The notes under the pieces are model-generated. The model was not told the DNA's origin, searched no databases, and worked only from the letters and a program-made list of their open reading frames with translations. A stretch of DNA of 64,000 nucleotides. Source: Siphonodentalium dalli. Taxonomy: Eukaryota; Mollusca; Scaphopoda; Gadilida; Siphonodentaliidae. Location of the stretch: the NCBI GenBank assembly GCA_032622095.1, contig CP136066.1, positions 149,885,559 to 149,949,558 of the forward strand, given 5' to 3'. Position 1 is the first letter of the stretch; the number at the start of each line of letters is the position of its first letter. This document shows, piece after piece, positions 45,431 to 58,800 of this stretch. The position numbers were made by a program, and so were the translations under genes.

Positions 45431-46191
45431 GTACTTCTTCAGGATGTGTTGCACACTCTATGACACGAAAGCAACGGAATTACATTGACATGACTTAATT
45501 TTCAGTGATTACATGTTGATATTTACACGTTAACTCGCTATTTCCGAGTTAGTTGTGATATAAAGTTCAGGTTTCGGTAAAACGGCAATTATGCAGCCTC
45601 TGTACATGTATCTGTCAGGAAGTTAATTCATTTAAGATATATATGATTATATGTGATTTTGTCCCGAATATAATTATTTTTAATCATAAGTGACCGTAAC
45701 AAATCATTCCTGAACCATCACAATACCGGCGATAGAACACATCCTGATGTATAAGATTGTGGAGAGTGGGATATTGGGAGTCTTTAGAAAGGATGGAGTC
45801 TTTAAGTCCACTCTTACAACACACATCATTTGACCTAAATTGGTCAAGGGACTGGGAAATCACATGGTTGCCCTATTTTGACCCATCTAGGCAGTGCCCA
45901 TTTTGGATTGGGTGGAGAGTTGGAGGAGATCGAAAGGATCTAATGAGGTCAACCTTTTCTCAAAAGGGTGTATAAAAACTATTTGCAATTCCTGACAATC
46001 AACTCATTGTGGTCCGAATTTTAACAATTTGATCGGGATTCATAATTTAGAATTAGAAATGAAATTCACACTTTACATCTAGCTGCTGTCACAATGAGTT
46101 CAAAGGAAAAAAGGAGGAAAAATTGATTCCTGATGAAAATGATAACTTGACCTTTATAAAAATCTTTTGGGGGTGATAGTGCCAACCTCTA
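45431..46191. other. no gene; degenerate add-on repeat 45780-45985
   Basis: CTCAAAAGGGTGTATAAAAACT near 45960 parallels 15565-15590. The rest is unrecognised. Confidence 0.4.
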
Positions 46192-46295
46192 TTTGCACTA
46201 AAGTGCAAATGAATTGCACTTTAGTGCAAATATTGGATTTGTGCTTAAGCTCAAATGATTTGCACTTTAGTGCAAATGAATTGCGCTTAAGCACG
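46192..46295. repeat. TTTGCACTTTAGTGCAAA palindrome cluster
   Basis: Three copies of the palindrome TTTGCACTTTAGTGCAAA (or its centre variant CACTAAAGTG) alternate with GTGCTTAAGC and GCGCTTAAGC palindromes. It is similar in design to 40180-40466 and may be a decayed relative. Confidence 0.7.
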
Positions 46296-46463
46296 ATTAG
46301 GGAATAAATGTGAAAACGACCTCACATAGGTCATTGGGTTTTGTCTTGAGAACTCAGCTACATATGTAAAACTTTGTGAAACAAAGGAGTTATTGCCTAT
46401 GGTTCATGTGTTTGCAAACTGCACAACCACCATTGATTGTCATGTTGGAATTGTCAATTGTAT

Positions 46464-47230
46464 AATGAAAGTGTCAATGACACTGTAGCTCAACTTGGAA
46501 AGGGAATAATTTCATGTGTTACAGTCCATGGAGTGATTAGGAATGTGGAAAGTTAAAAGGCCTAGTTGTGCAAAGAGTAAAATCCAAGATGGTCACTGGC
46601 AGCCACATTTTTGTCGAAAGACCCCAAAAAGACCCGTTCCCATCTACATGTCATTGTTAACATCCATGCCAAATTTCATGATGATCTGACCAAAGCTGCG
46701 ACCTGTAGCCCGTGCCAAACGATTTAATCATGCAAAGAGTAAAATCCAAGATGGCTGCTGGTGGCCATCATTTTGGGCCGAACGACCCAAAAATGACTCG
46801 TTCCCATCTACATGTCAATATTAACATCCGTGACAAATTTCATGATGATCAGATGAACAATACGACGTGTAGCCAGTGCTAATGGATTGAATTTTGAAAT
46901 CCAAGATGGTCACTGGCGGCCATGTTTTTTTGCCGAATGACCCCAAAATGACTTGTTTCACATCTACATCTCAACAGCCAACAAATTTCATAATGATCCG
47001 ACCAAAGTTAGGACCTGCAGCCCGTGCCGAAGGATTTAGTCATACAAAGAGTGAAATCCAAGATGGCTGCTGGCAGCCATGTTTTTTTGCCAAATTACCC
47101 CAATATGACTTGTTCCCATCTACATGTCATTGTTAACATCCATGCCATCATGATGATCTGACCAAAGCTACGACCTGTAGCCCGTGCCAAAGGATTTAGT
47201 CATGCAAAGAGTAAAATTTAAACCAATATG
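46464..47230 (+). mobile_element. HINE-like CCAAGATGGC element, 3'-truncated
   Basis: Starts with AGTGTCAATGACACTGTAGC and about five monomers as in 10325-11754. It stops after GCAAAGAGTAAAAT near 47217 without the terminal hairpin and CTAA. Confidence 0.65.
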
Positions 47231-47473
47231 CGAACGTTAATTCAGATTGAGTACCAATAATTGTTTCAGTTAAGATTATGATAGCTGATATCCCAATAAT
47301 TAAGTCTGGTACATGTATCACATATTTTTTGATAGCACTGGTGTCGACACTGGTGTGGATTAGCCTCTGGTCATCAATGATGCATATTAAGCTGACATAC
47401 TGGTATTAGTTATGATAATGATATGATAATCTTTTTACTTTATTTCTCAGTATAAGGCTCCAATACTATCGGT

Positions 47474-47497
47474 GTATATATATATATATATATATAG

Positions 47498-47542
<45 letters not shown>
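47474..47542. repeat. (TA)n microsatellite
   Basis: Nearly pure TA dinucleotide run broken once by TAGCTA. It lies inside a degraded CAGTAATGCC-family MITE. Confidence 0.9.
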
Positions 47543-47544
<2 letters not shown>

Positions 47545-47601
47545 ACATAAACACCAAACAGGTGGAATTAGATTATGTGAAACTAAATACAAACAAAATA
47601 A

Positions 47602-47706
47602 TCGAGAGCTTTCCAATGAATGACAACAAACCATATTTCTGACAATCCTGAAAAATTACCCATAATTCTGCTGTGGATTAGGAGTCGATTATTAAGGGCA
47701 TTACTG
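47602..47706. repeat. right half of a CAGTAATGCC MITE
   Basis: Matches 49800-49907: CGAGAGCTTTC, ATTTCTGAC, AATTACCCATAATTCTGCTG, then GGGCATTACTG and TA. The left end is replaced by the TA microsatellite. Confidence 0.7.
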
Positions 47707-47710
47707 TAAC

Positions 47711-49105
47711 GGGAACATGTCTCTATTCCGAAGGTTCGCTATTCCAAAGGTTCACTATTCCGAAGGTTCACTACTCCGAAGGTTCGCTATTCCGAAGATT
47801 TTTTTTTTAAGATTAATTCTATATTCAAGTATTGAGAGGGTTCTTTATCACGAAGACTCTTTTTTATGAAGGAAATAACTTAAAACATTGAAACAATAAA
47901 TGTTATTTTTTATTTTTTCGCGGGTTTCCTTGAGATTTAATCTCATTACGTATGACGTTATATTCCAATGGGTACCCTTTTCCAATACATATTCACGTCA
48001 GGCAGCCCACACAATTGCTCTTTCCATGCGATTTAATGTCATCGCGTATGGCGTTATATCTCAATAATCTTACAGGCAACAATACGCCAGCTAAAGGCGG
48101 GATTAAAACAGCGGGACTATAACTCTTAATGAATACTGCGAAGCAGAATGTCGTTGAATAGACGGGTATGAGTTGAACCTAACTGCAATTGTGAATTTGT
48201 ATTGAATTGTAAGGCCCACTTAATTTTCGAGTCATCGGCTATTTTTTATAGTGCCTTGATATCAGGTTTTAAACAAAATCTGTGCCATAAAATATGATTA
48301 AAACACTATATATAGTTCATCACCATTCCAAACGTCTGTATCAGAAGATGCCCCTAGAGAAATAGAAATCATCTTAAAAGATTACCCCGTTATATGTCAT
48401 GGCTCTTAGGATGCAACATAATTGAACCTAATGTATTTTCAATTGAAGGGGAATAACATTATCTTTAAAATATAGAGTTACCCCCCTCCATTGAAAATAA
48501 TACACTTTACTTTGCGCAACAAAACCAGATGAACCTTAAGCACAAAAACAAGTCGTTAACCCTGCGTTAACTCAACAAAAACAACATGTTCACAGTTTAT
48601 TACACCGGATAAGCTGATAACACAGTGTTAGAGAGCTTCATATTTCAAATGGTATATATAGTGGCATATATTTTATATATGTGATCTGGGGTTTCGAAAA
48701 TTAAGTGAGCCTTGAATGTCGATGTTTTTTTTCAAATACTGATAGCCAGTTCGGAAAAACTATATCTCTTACATGTACTTTATTTCAGTCATCGTGTTTT
48801 TAACTTTCCATAATGAACGATAAACTGATACTCTTTTCTTGCTATTAATAACCGATATCTAGGACAATTTGGGAATTAGAAGTGGATGTATAAATGTACT
48901 ATATATGAATACTAGCGTAATCTTATTTTTCATTCCTCGTGTGGTTTTTGTGGTGGGGTGCAAATTTTGATTCATTTCTGGTTAAATACGCCCAGAATAG
49001 AAAACCTTCGGAATAGCGAACCTTCGGAATAATGAACCTTCGGAATAGGGAACCTTCGGATAATGAACCTTCGGAATAGAGAACCCTACCCACAGTAACA
49101 TGTAT
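47711..49105. mobile_element. element with arms of CTATTCCGAAGGTTC repeats
   Basis: The left arm (about 47724-47800) has four or five copies of TTCGCTATTCCGAAGG, and the right arm (about 49003-49090) has five inverted copies. Possible TSD GTAAC at 47706-47710 and 49101-49105 region, with ends GGGAACATG and the inverse of TGTGGGTAGGG, so the boundaries are approximate. The centre (47930-48080) has two diverged copies of a ~75-bp unit with CGTATGGCGTTATAT. No transposase. Confidence 0.6.
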
Positions 49106-49739
49106 ATTTTTCATGAATAAAACAAGATTACCTATTCTTAGATAAGTACTAGTAGATGTATGTATCCACATGCCAACTGCATATGTAGAACAAGATACCT
49201 GAAACATAATTTGTTATTGCCATGCAGTCAATGCTAACAACAATCTTGCATCACAAATTGCACGACCTTTCAAACTCTACAGATTTCAAAAATCATTAAT
49301 CTGATAACTCTGAGTTTTGAGGGTGTGTTTCTGGACTGAAATAAAATATATTTACTCCAAAGTTGAAGAAAAAGTAATTTAGGGGCATCAAATCAGATTA
49401 TGTATTTTTAAAAGTAAACAAATGTCATGCAGATAGGTGGACAGACATAAAATATTTACTACAGTTCACTATGCCAAATTTGAGGTAGCAACATCAAGTC
49501 ATTTACGCTTGACTAAGAAATCTTAATGATAAATGATTATGAATAGAACCGGGTGTGAAATTATTTACTGCGGAGGCTACGAGCAAATTTTACCTCTGCA
49601 CAATACAAACCATTAATAACACCATACATGTGCATGGCATCACTAGCTCGACGACGAGTATGACTCGCCACGCAGTAGCATTTCCACGAGGCGCTGCTCA
49701 TAATTCAATTAATGACCCAATGTATATTTGTGTCGAATA

Positions 49740-49907
49740 CAGTAATGCCCTAAGTAATCGACCCTTATGGGTAACTTTTCAAGATTTAGCCGGAAATACG
49801 GCGAGAGCTTTTGGATGAATGGCAACAAGCACTATTTCTGACTAAATCCTGAAAAGTTACCCATAATTCTGCTGTGGTTAAGGGGTCGATTATTTAGAGC
49901 ATTACTG
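49740..49907. mobile_element. 168-bp CAGTAATGCCC MITE, TA TSD
   Basis: Inverted arms of about 50 bp: CAGTAATGCCCTAAGTAATC at the left and GATTATTTAGAGCATTACTG at the right. TA at 49738-49739 and 49908-49909. The related site at 27850 lacks it. Copies in the next units are at about 56067-56234 and 62396-62563. Confidence 0.85.
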
Positions 49908-50819
49908 TATTTGAGAAATGACCGATCGGCCGATCACGATCGGCAGATGTTTAACCCATACCTTGGCGATAGCGACAAGCCATAACTGATAATTTGTCAA
50001 AGATATCATCACAGGAATCCATATATCAGTACCCAACTTGAAATCAAAAGCTCAAATAATTTGTCTTAAGAAAGGGTTAAAGAATTTGGGGTGGGGAGGA
50101 GTAGTTTTAAATCTCATAACTCTGTCCCTATTCACCAAAGAACCTCTCACTGTGAGATCCAATGGTTTAGTGATTTCGGAGAACATGTTTAGGAGTTAAC
50201 TCATTGGAAGCAAAAGTGATAAATCCCGATCTTTGCCATATTATTTAAAAAAAAAATTATTGTTATTAAAGTTCAAACTAAATTTAATATTTGTATACCG
50301 GTATGCTAAATTTAGCAAGGAGCTAAATCTAAAAAAAAATCAAATTTGTTTTTCTTCTCGAAAAAGGGTCATAACTCCTTTAAAATTAATCGGATCAAAC
50401 CCAAACTCGAGCTGTATTTTGGGCTGTGAAACTCATATACCAAATTTGGTTCCAATCAGATAATGCATGAATTCTAAGTTGAAAAAGGGCCATAACTCTG
50501 TAATAAAATTTGGTTCTGATCGGATAGAAAATGTTTGAGTTATCGCATTACTCGTAAAGTGTCTACGGACAGACAGACGGACGAACGACGAGGGTCAATC
50601 TGGACAACGACACTATGTTTACCATACTATGGTATGGGTAAACATAAAAATTAAGACATGTCGTGAGTTATCTGCATACATCTTTCAAAAGAAATGGATG
50701 CATGATGGTCAGGTCAGTTTGATTCCAAATCTATCCAATATCATACACAAATTGTGGCAGTACTAATAATAGGAAAGAGAGCACTGATCAGCAGATGTTT
50801 AACCCATCCCTTGACGATC

Positions 50820-51898
50820 ATAATACCGTGGAATACATAATGAAAGTGTCAATGATACCGAAGCTCAGCCTGGAGCGTAGGGGTGCAACGATTACTTGTA
50901 TAATCGAATGACCCCAAAATGACATGTTCCCATCTAATTGTCAATGTCAACAGCCATGACAAATCTAATAATTATCTGATCAAAGGTACGACCTGTAGCC
51001 TGTGCCAAATGATTTAGTCATGCAAAGAGTAAAATCCAAGATGGCTGCTGGCGGCCATGTTTTTTGGCCGAACAACCCCAAAATGACTCGTTCCCATCTA
51101 CATGTCAATATTAACATCCATGACAAATTTCATAAATACAGACCAAAGGTACGATCTGTAGCCCGCGCCAATGGATTGAATTTTAAAATCCAAGATGGCC
51201 ACTAGCGGCCATGTTTTTTTGGCCAGATGACCCCAAAATGACTCGTTCCCATCTACATGTCAATGTCAACATTCATGACAAATTTCATAAAGATCAGATC
51301 AAACGTATGACCTGTATCCCGCGTCAATGATTTAGTCATGCAAATAGTAAAATCCAAGATGGCTGCTGGTGGCCATGTTTTTAGACTAATGACCCCAAAA
51401 TCACTCGTTCCCATCTACATGTCATTGTTAACATCCATGAGAAATTTCATGAAGTTCCGACCAAAACTATGACCTGTAGCCCGCGCCAAAGGATTTAGTC
51501 ATGCAAAGAGTAAAATCCAAGATGGCTGCTAACGGCCATATTTTTTGGCCGGACGACCCCAAAATGACTCGTTCCCATCTACATGTCAATATTAACATCC
51601 ATGACAAATTTCATGATGATCAGACTAACAGTACGACCTGTAGCCCGCGCCAATGGATTGAATTTTGAAATCCAAGATGGCCACCAGCGGCCATGTTTTT
51701 TGGCCGAATGCCCCCAAAATGACTCGTTCCCATCCAAATGTCAATGTCAATATTCATGACAAATTTAATAAAGATCAGACCAAAGGTACGACCTGTAGCC
51801 CGCGCCAAAGGAAATTGTAGACGGACACACGCATACACGGACGACGGACGCCAAACCATGGCAATAGCTCAAACTTACAAAGTAAGTGTTGAGCTAAA
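50820..51898 (+). mobile_element. HINE-like CCAAGATGGC element in unit 1
   Basis: Seven monomers, then GGACGACGGACGCC. Hairpin ACTTACAAAGTAAGT (51873-51887), 6 nt, CTAA (51894-51897). The stem differs from that at 11729-11744 by paired changes, so base pairing is kept. Copies at about 57148-58226 and from 63477. Confidence 0.65.
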
Positions 51899-52339
51899 AT
51901 GTTGAAATTTTCTAAGTCGAAAAAGGTTAACTTAATAACTTTGTCAAAAATAATTGTTCCGTCATCTGTAGACATGTTGCACATCTTCAATATATGGGCA
52001 ACAATATTCTGAAGTTTCAAATTTCTAGGATGAAAACTGTAGGAGGAGTTGATTACACCATGAAAATACTCAAAAGTGTGACGGACAGACGAACGGAGGG
52101 AGCCCATTTCTATAGTCCCCCGAAAATTTATCATTGGACAAAATAGTTCCCATGTTTTGTACGGATGGAATATGATCTATATGGGCGTTAGCCAGAGAAG
52201 AGATTCATGGCATGATATAGATCATGCCACTAATCTCTATTCCGGCTGAAGCATGCCAGAGTAGAGACTAGAGATCGATTCAGGGCATGATCTAGAGACC
52301 TCTACTTCCTTATTACTGTGGTCAAGTTTGACGGAAACA

Positions 52340-54050
52340 AGACGATTAATACTGTGGACGATTGGTACTTGGACGTTTTGTACCCACGGGACGATTGGTA
52401 CCAGTCTGGTTTGGACTGTTGGTACCAAGTCAGGAAAGACGATTGGTACCAGATATTTTATTTAGTGTTTTACGAATATATATGTATATATTATGGTGTT
52501 ATATCAGTAGTTTGACTTACTGTAGACAAATGGATCTTAAAAGGTCATTTTTGCAGCAGATTTAAGTAAAAAATAGCCTTAGAAATAATTATGATTACGG
52601 TATAATATAAATTGGCCTCACACACATCTACATAACATGAATGAGTGAATATTTTATTAATCTTGGTATATTTATTTATCTCTTTGGTGAGTTTTTAATG
52701 TCAATATTTGTCACTTTTGCAGCAACGTACAGGCCCAATATCTGTTCGTTATGATTGGTTTAATATGCGGTGAATTGTTTGGTTTGACGCCATAGCGCAT
52801 GTTTGTTTTAGCTAGCGATAAATCATAAAGGTGTCATGATTCTTAATCACTAACTGAGCTGTAATCACCAGGCTTTGATCTGAGGATAACTGGTCATTAA
52901 TAAAAATTAAAATGTTCACACAATGATACCTGTAACTCACAATAAAAATAACCATGGGTGCGATTATCATTGTTGTGATAAAGAATATATAGCCAAAGCT
53001 AGAGTGAAGGCGAGTGATGATGACAACATGTTTATTCCATGCATCCAAGGGACTTTCCACAAGCCAGCTGCTGAAATCATGCGACAAACTCTTCGCACCA
53101 AAAGCTTCATCGACAACTCTCTTAAATTAGATTGTGCTACTATACATGTATAATATTGTTTTCTTTTGTTTTTACTTGATTTGTTGCTATTTGTCGACCA
53201 GTGTATATGTTAACTTGATATATTCCAATAAAACTGTAAAACACTATCATAGTGTCATCGTTAGCCAGCTGCTGTTATCACGCACCAAACTCTGCGCACC
53301 AAAAGCTTCTTACCGATTTTATTTCATATATCTCTCCAGTGTATTTAACTCTAGTGGAATATTTGCCGTTTAGCTCACTGTCACCTATCGTGACTTAAAT
53401 TTCAACTGACCAGATATACATTTCATTTGTTAAATAAAACATAATATATTTTTAATCCAGTAGTTTGCAATGGTAGGAAGCGTATGGGTGTGTCCCGGTC
53501 TCACATGTGGCTTCAATCCATTGGGGACCATAATGGAAATAAATGGTCTTAGGACTGTTTTCTTATGCTATCCCCAATTGTTTTGGTCACCTGTTAGTGC
53601 CGGACAACTCCTTTACAGTCTCATACCCTGTATAAATACCATACTCATGCTGGGCATTGGCCAACTGTGAAGCATCCTTCCTCAGGTGACGTATGTCCAG
53701 TAACAAATCAAATAATTTGATATTCTACAACTTTACCATTTCTGTTAATCTGTTACTTGTTACATGTACATGTATATCACCTATATATGTATTCCTGTTT
53801 ATTCTTTTCTATGTGTATGTAGGTTTCCTACACCAATGTGCCTTAAAGACCATTCAAACGTATCTTATCATATCACAAGTAACTTTAAATATAACCCAAC
53901 ACAATTTTATGTGGTACCAATCATTCACACTGAAATGGTACCAATCGTCCACAAGGTACGAAACGTCCAGGTACCAATCGACCTGTGGGTACGAAACGTC
54001 CAGGTACATGTACTAAAGTCAAAGGTACCAATCGTCCAGAAGCCATTTTG
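52340..54050. mobile_element. element with GGACGATTGGTACC arms
   Basis: The left arm (52355-52455) carries GACGATTGGTACC four times. The right arm (about 53910-54050) has the inverse GGTACCAATCGTCC and ACGAAACGTCCAGG several times. The inside has a direct repeat of ~60 bp (CCAGCTGCTG…CACCAAAAGCTTC at 53063 and 53265). No TSD found. The second copy is in unit 2 (about 58668-60378). Confidence 0.65.
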
Positions 54051-54147
54051 ACGACTGAATATATAGCTTCATTGAGATTGGTTACATGTAGCTCATTTCA
54101 GCTATTGCAGCTGAATTTTCACATTTCCCAGACTTGCTCAAATTGTG

Positions 54148-55400
54148 CGGAACGTCGAAATACCAAGCAGTACCAAGCTGAATAAAACTAAGGTGGAAAA
54201 TGACACTTGAAGCATGTTTTGTGGTGTATAATGAAGATATGAACCATAATAATGCAACATGACGTGATTTTATTTGAGTTTTGATGACATAGCAAGCGTA
54301 AAAGTAGAAAACTTCAGCTTGGTATTTCTTCATTTACAGGTACTGCTTGGTTTATCAGCGATAGGTGATAATTTAATTGCTTGGTTCGCGAGAAGACTAA
54401 TAATTTCTATCACGACTAGTAGTAGACCTATCGACTTGTTTAAAATCCCCTCGTCCTTTATCTGGGCTTGGGACCAGCAGACTTAAAAATTATCATGTTT
54501 ATATATAGTGCTGTACCTTCTTGGCACTTATTTTGCACTGATATACCGGTATGTTTATAGTGCTGTGCCTTCTTGACACTTATTTTGCAATCGAGATCAG
54601 TTTTTCTCGGCGCATTTACCCACATTTAAGGGGGAGTTATGTGACTTTGCGCTTTATGTATGGTAGAAATAAAGAGCGTTTCATATTATCATTTAATATT
54701 TTTATTTTTTTTTATCTGATTTGGAAAACCGATTAAAATTTAATTTAAATTTACAAAGAGGGTTTCTTATTTGAAATCAAATGTCTGATATGGCGCGCGG
54801 AATAAAGTTCGTTTCTATTATCACTGCATGACTAAAATTGGTTATTGAAATTGAAAAATTATTGAAATTGAATTTTTTTTTTCAATGGAGTAAAAGAGAT
54901 TGAAATTGAGTTAGATCGACGGTTTGAACTTCCTACATGTAGGTGATCAATTCACACAAAAACTAGGAGTATATATTAGAATCATGTACGTTGCTTGAAT
55001 ATCACTGTCAAAACATCCCTGAAATATTTTCGGTAAACCAGAGTAATCCGCGATCGCACATCGGTAATTAATCAGAAACAAAGGCTCTGCCGCGCACGCG
55101 GCGCAGTGCCGTAATTATGTTCACGAAAATTAATTATCACCTATCACTGATGAACCAAGCAGTACCTGTGAAAGACGAAATACCAAGCTGAAGTTTTCGC
55201 ATTCGCCGCACTGTTTTCTACTTTTATGCTCACTAGTACTATAGTAGTAATAGTATGTCATCAAAAGTTGACAAAACTCAAATAAAATCACGTCATGTTG
55301 CATTATTTATTATGGTTTATTTCTTCATTATACACCACAAAACATGATTTAAGTGTCATTTTCCGCCTTAGATTTCTTCAGCTTGGTATTTCGACGCACA
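54148..55400. mobile_element. Mutator-like MITE, ~250-bp TIRs, 9-bp TSD (unit 1)
   Basis: 1253 bp flanked by CAAATTGTG (54139-54147 and 55401-55409). The ends share GTCGAAATACCAAGC in inverse orientation, and the arms continue for about 250 bp with small indels (GTCATTTTCC, ATGCAACATGACGTGATTTT, CAGTACCTGT). Long TIRs plus a 9-bp TSD are the hallmark of Mutator/MULE elements. No ORF. A FLYWCH-MULE gene is present at 21.5/33.9 kb, but I cannot link the two. Confidence 0.85.
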
Positions 55401-55835
55401 CAAATTGTGAATCTAATTGAATTCTAGTCGGCTAATTTTTATTTCTAACTGCGTAACTCGAAATTCGGTGAACAGAATTAGAATTGCAACGACTCATAAA
55501 ACCTCCTTCAGTCGAAATGACACAACGGTTTATGTCAGTATGTTGCTCGCATATTCCTGCAATAGCTATCACATAAATAATTGTGTAATAATAACTATTT
55601 AGGGTGTAAATAACGCGAAATTCACAAGCATAAATTTCATCCTCGGCCATTGTTGAGCCAGTGGTGCATTCGATTGGAACCCCATTCGCCGATTCGGCAA
55701 ACGCAACAGTCTGTTCTCTAGAAAATATAGCGGCCCTGCACTACTTTTAACCAAAACATTACAACGCCCGTTCGTAAAAACCAACGAACGTGTGTCCAAA
55801 TGGAGCAACCTGAGTATCTGCCAGACTACCCATGG

Positions 55836-58800
55836 TTGACTAAGAAATCTTAATGATAAATGATTATGAATAGAACCGGGTGTGAAATTATTTACTGCGG
55901 AGGCTACGAGCAAATTTTACCTCTGCACAATACAAACCATTAATAACACCATACATGTGCATGGCATCACTAGCTCGACGACGAGTATGACTCGCCACGC
56001 AGTAGCATTTCCACGAGGCGCTGCTCATAATTCAATTAATGACCCAATGTATATTTGTGTCGAATACAGTAATGCCCTAAGTAATCGACCCTTATGGGTA
56101 ACTTTTCAAGATTTAGCCGGAAATACGGCGAGAGCTTTTGGATGAATGGCAACAAGCACTATTTCTGACTAAATCCTGAAAAGTTACCCATAATTCTGCT
56201 GTGGTTAAGGGGTCGATTATTTAGAGCATTACTGTATTTGAGAAATGACCGATCGGCCGATCACGATCGGCAGATGTTTAACCCATACCTTGGCGATAGC
56301 GACAAGCCATAACTGATAATTTGTCAAAGATATCATCACAGGAATCCATATATCAGTACCCAACTTGAAATCAAAAGCTCAAATAATTTGTCTTAAGAAA
56401 GGGTTAAAGAATTTGGGGTGGGGAGGAGTAGTTTTAAATCTCATAACTCTGTCCCTATTCACCAAAGAACCTCTCACTGTGAGATCCAATGGTTTAGTGA
56501 TTTCGGAGAACATGTTTAGGAGTTAACTCATTGGAAGCAAAAGTAATAAATCGCGATCTTTGCCATATTATTTTAAAAAAAAATTATTGTTATTAAAGTT
56601 CAAACTAAATTTAATATTTGTATACCGGTATGCTAAATTTAGCAAGGAGCTAAATCTAAAAAACAATCAAATTTGTTTTTCTTCTCGAAAAAGGGTCATA
56701 ACTCCTTTAAAATTAATCGGATCAAACCCAAACTCGAGCTGTATTTTGGGCTGTGAAACTCATATACCAAATTTGGTTCCAATCAGATAATGCATGAATT
56801 CTAAGTTGAAAAAGGGCCATAACTCTGTAATAAAATTTGGTTCTGATCGGATAGAAAATGTTTGAGTTATCGCATTACTCGTAAAGTGTCTACGGACAGA
56901 CAGACGGACGAACGACGAGGGGTCAATCTGGACAACGACACTATGTTTACCATACTATGGTATGGGTAAACATAAAAATTAAGACATGTCGTGAGTTATC
57001 TGCATACATCTTTCAAAAGAAATGGATGCATGATGGTCAGGTCAGTTTGATTCCAAATCTATCCAATATCATACACAAATTGTGGCAGTACTAATAATAG
57101 GAAAGAGAGCACTGATCAGCAGATGTTTAACCCATCCCTTGACGATCATAATACCGTGGAATACATAATGAAAGTGTCAATGATACCGAAGCTCAGCCTG
57201 GAGCGTAGGGGTGCAACGATTACTTGTATAATCGAATGACCCCAACATGACATGTTCCCATCTAATTGTCAATGTCAACAGCCATGACAAATCTAATAAT
57301 TATCTGATCAAAGGTACGACCTGTAGCCTGTGCCAAATGATTTAGTCATGCAAAGAGTAAAATCCAAGATGGCTGCTGGCGGCCATGTTTTTTGGCCGAA
57401 CAACCCCAAAATGACTCGTTCCCATCTACATGTCAATATTAACATCCATGACAAATTTCATAAATACAGACCAAAGGTACGATCTGTAGCCCGCGCCAAT
57501 GGATTGAATTTTAAAATCCAAGATGGCCACTAGCGGCCATGTTTTTTTGGCCAGATGACCCCAAAATGACTCGTTCCCATCTACATGTCAATGTCAACAT
57601 TCATGACAAATTTCATAAAGATCAGATCAAACGTATGACCTGTATCCCGCGTCAATGATTTAGTCATGCAAATAGTAAAATCCAAGATGGCTGCTGGTGG
57701 CCATGTTTTTAGACTAATGACCCCAAAATCACTCGTTCCCATCTACATGTCATTGTTAACATCCATGAGAAATTTCATGAAGTTCCGACCAAAACTATGA
57801 CCTGTAGCCCGCGCCAAAGGATTTAGTCATGCAAAGAGTAAAATCCAAGATGGCTGCTAACGGTCATATTTTTTGGCCGGACGACCCCAAAATGACTCGT
57901 TCCCATCTACATGTCAATATTAACATCCATGACAAATTTCATGATGATCAGACAAACAGTACGACCTGTAGCCCGCGCCAATGGATTGAATTTTGAAATC
58001 CAAGATGGCCACCAGCGGCCATGTTTTTTGGCCGAATGCCCCCAAAATGACTCGTTCCCATCCAAATGTCAATGTCAATATTCATGACAAATTTAATAAA
58101 GATCAGACCAAAGGTACGACCTGTAGCCCGCGCCAAAGGAAATTGTAGACGGACACACGCATACACGGACGACGGACGCCAAACCATGGCAATAGCTCAA
58201 ACTTACAAAGTAAGTGTTGAGCTAAAATGTTGAAATTTTCTAAGTCGAAAAAGGTTAACTTAATAACTTTGTCAAAAATAATTGTTCCGTCATCTGTAGA
58301 CATGTTGCACATCTTCAATATATGGGCAACAATATTCTGAAGTTTCAAATTTCTAGGATGAAAACTGTAGGAGGAGTTGATTACACCATGAAAATACTCA
58401 AAAGTGTGACGGACAGACGAACGGAGGGAGCCCATTTCTATAGTCCCCCGAAAATTTATCATTGGACAAAATAGTTCCCATGTTTTGTACGGATGGAATA
58501 TGATCTATATGGGCGTTAGCCAGAGAAGAGATTCATGGCATGATATAGATCATGCCACTAATCTCTATTCCGGCTGAAGCATGCCAGAGTAGAGACTAGA
58601 GATCGATTCAGGGCATGATCTAGAGACCTCTACTTCCTTATTACTGTGGTCAAGTTTGACGGAAACAAGACGATTAATACTGTGGACGATTGGTACTTGG
58701 ACGTTTTGTACCCACGGGACGATTGGTACCAGTCTGGTTTGGACTGTTGGTACCAAGTCAGGAAAGACGATTGGTACCAGATATTTTATTTAGTGTTTTA

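Larger units (their letters stand above)
49509..55835. repeat. 6.33-kb tandem unit, copy 1
   Basis: 6327 bp from TTGACTAAGAAATC to the next occurrence at 55836. It contains, in order, an old repeat, a 168-bp MITE, the 7466-type repeat, a HINE-like element, a GGTACCAATCGTCC inverted-repeat element and a Mutator-like element. No protein-coding gene is recognised. Upstream homology of the old repeat (49450-49508, compare 27596) continues past the unit start, so the left breakpoint of the amplification lies inside that repeat. Confidence 0.93.

Noticed and set aside
47440-47634. Tyr/Ile-rich minus-strand frame
   Set aside because: Translation of the (TA)n microsatellite.
49555-49818. 87-codon frame MKLFTAEATS… conserved in all three tandem units
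   Set aside because: Conserved only because the units are recent duplicates. It runs through an old repeat into a MITE, so it is not a gene.
55599-55913. 104-codon minus-strand frame at the unit junction, repeated at 61928-62242
   Set aside because: It spans the junction between tandem units, has no domain, and is absent in front of unit 1.
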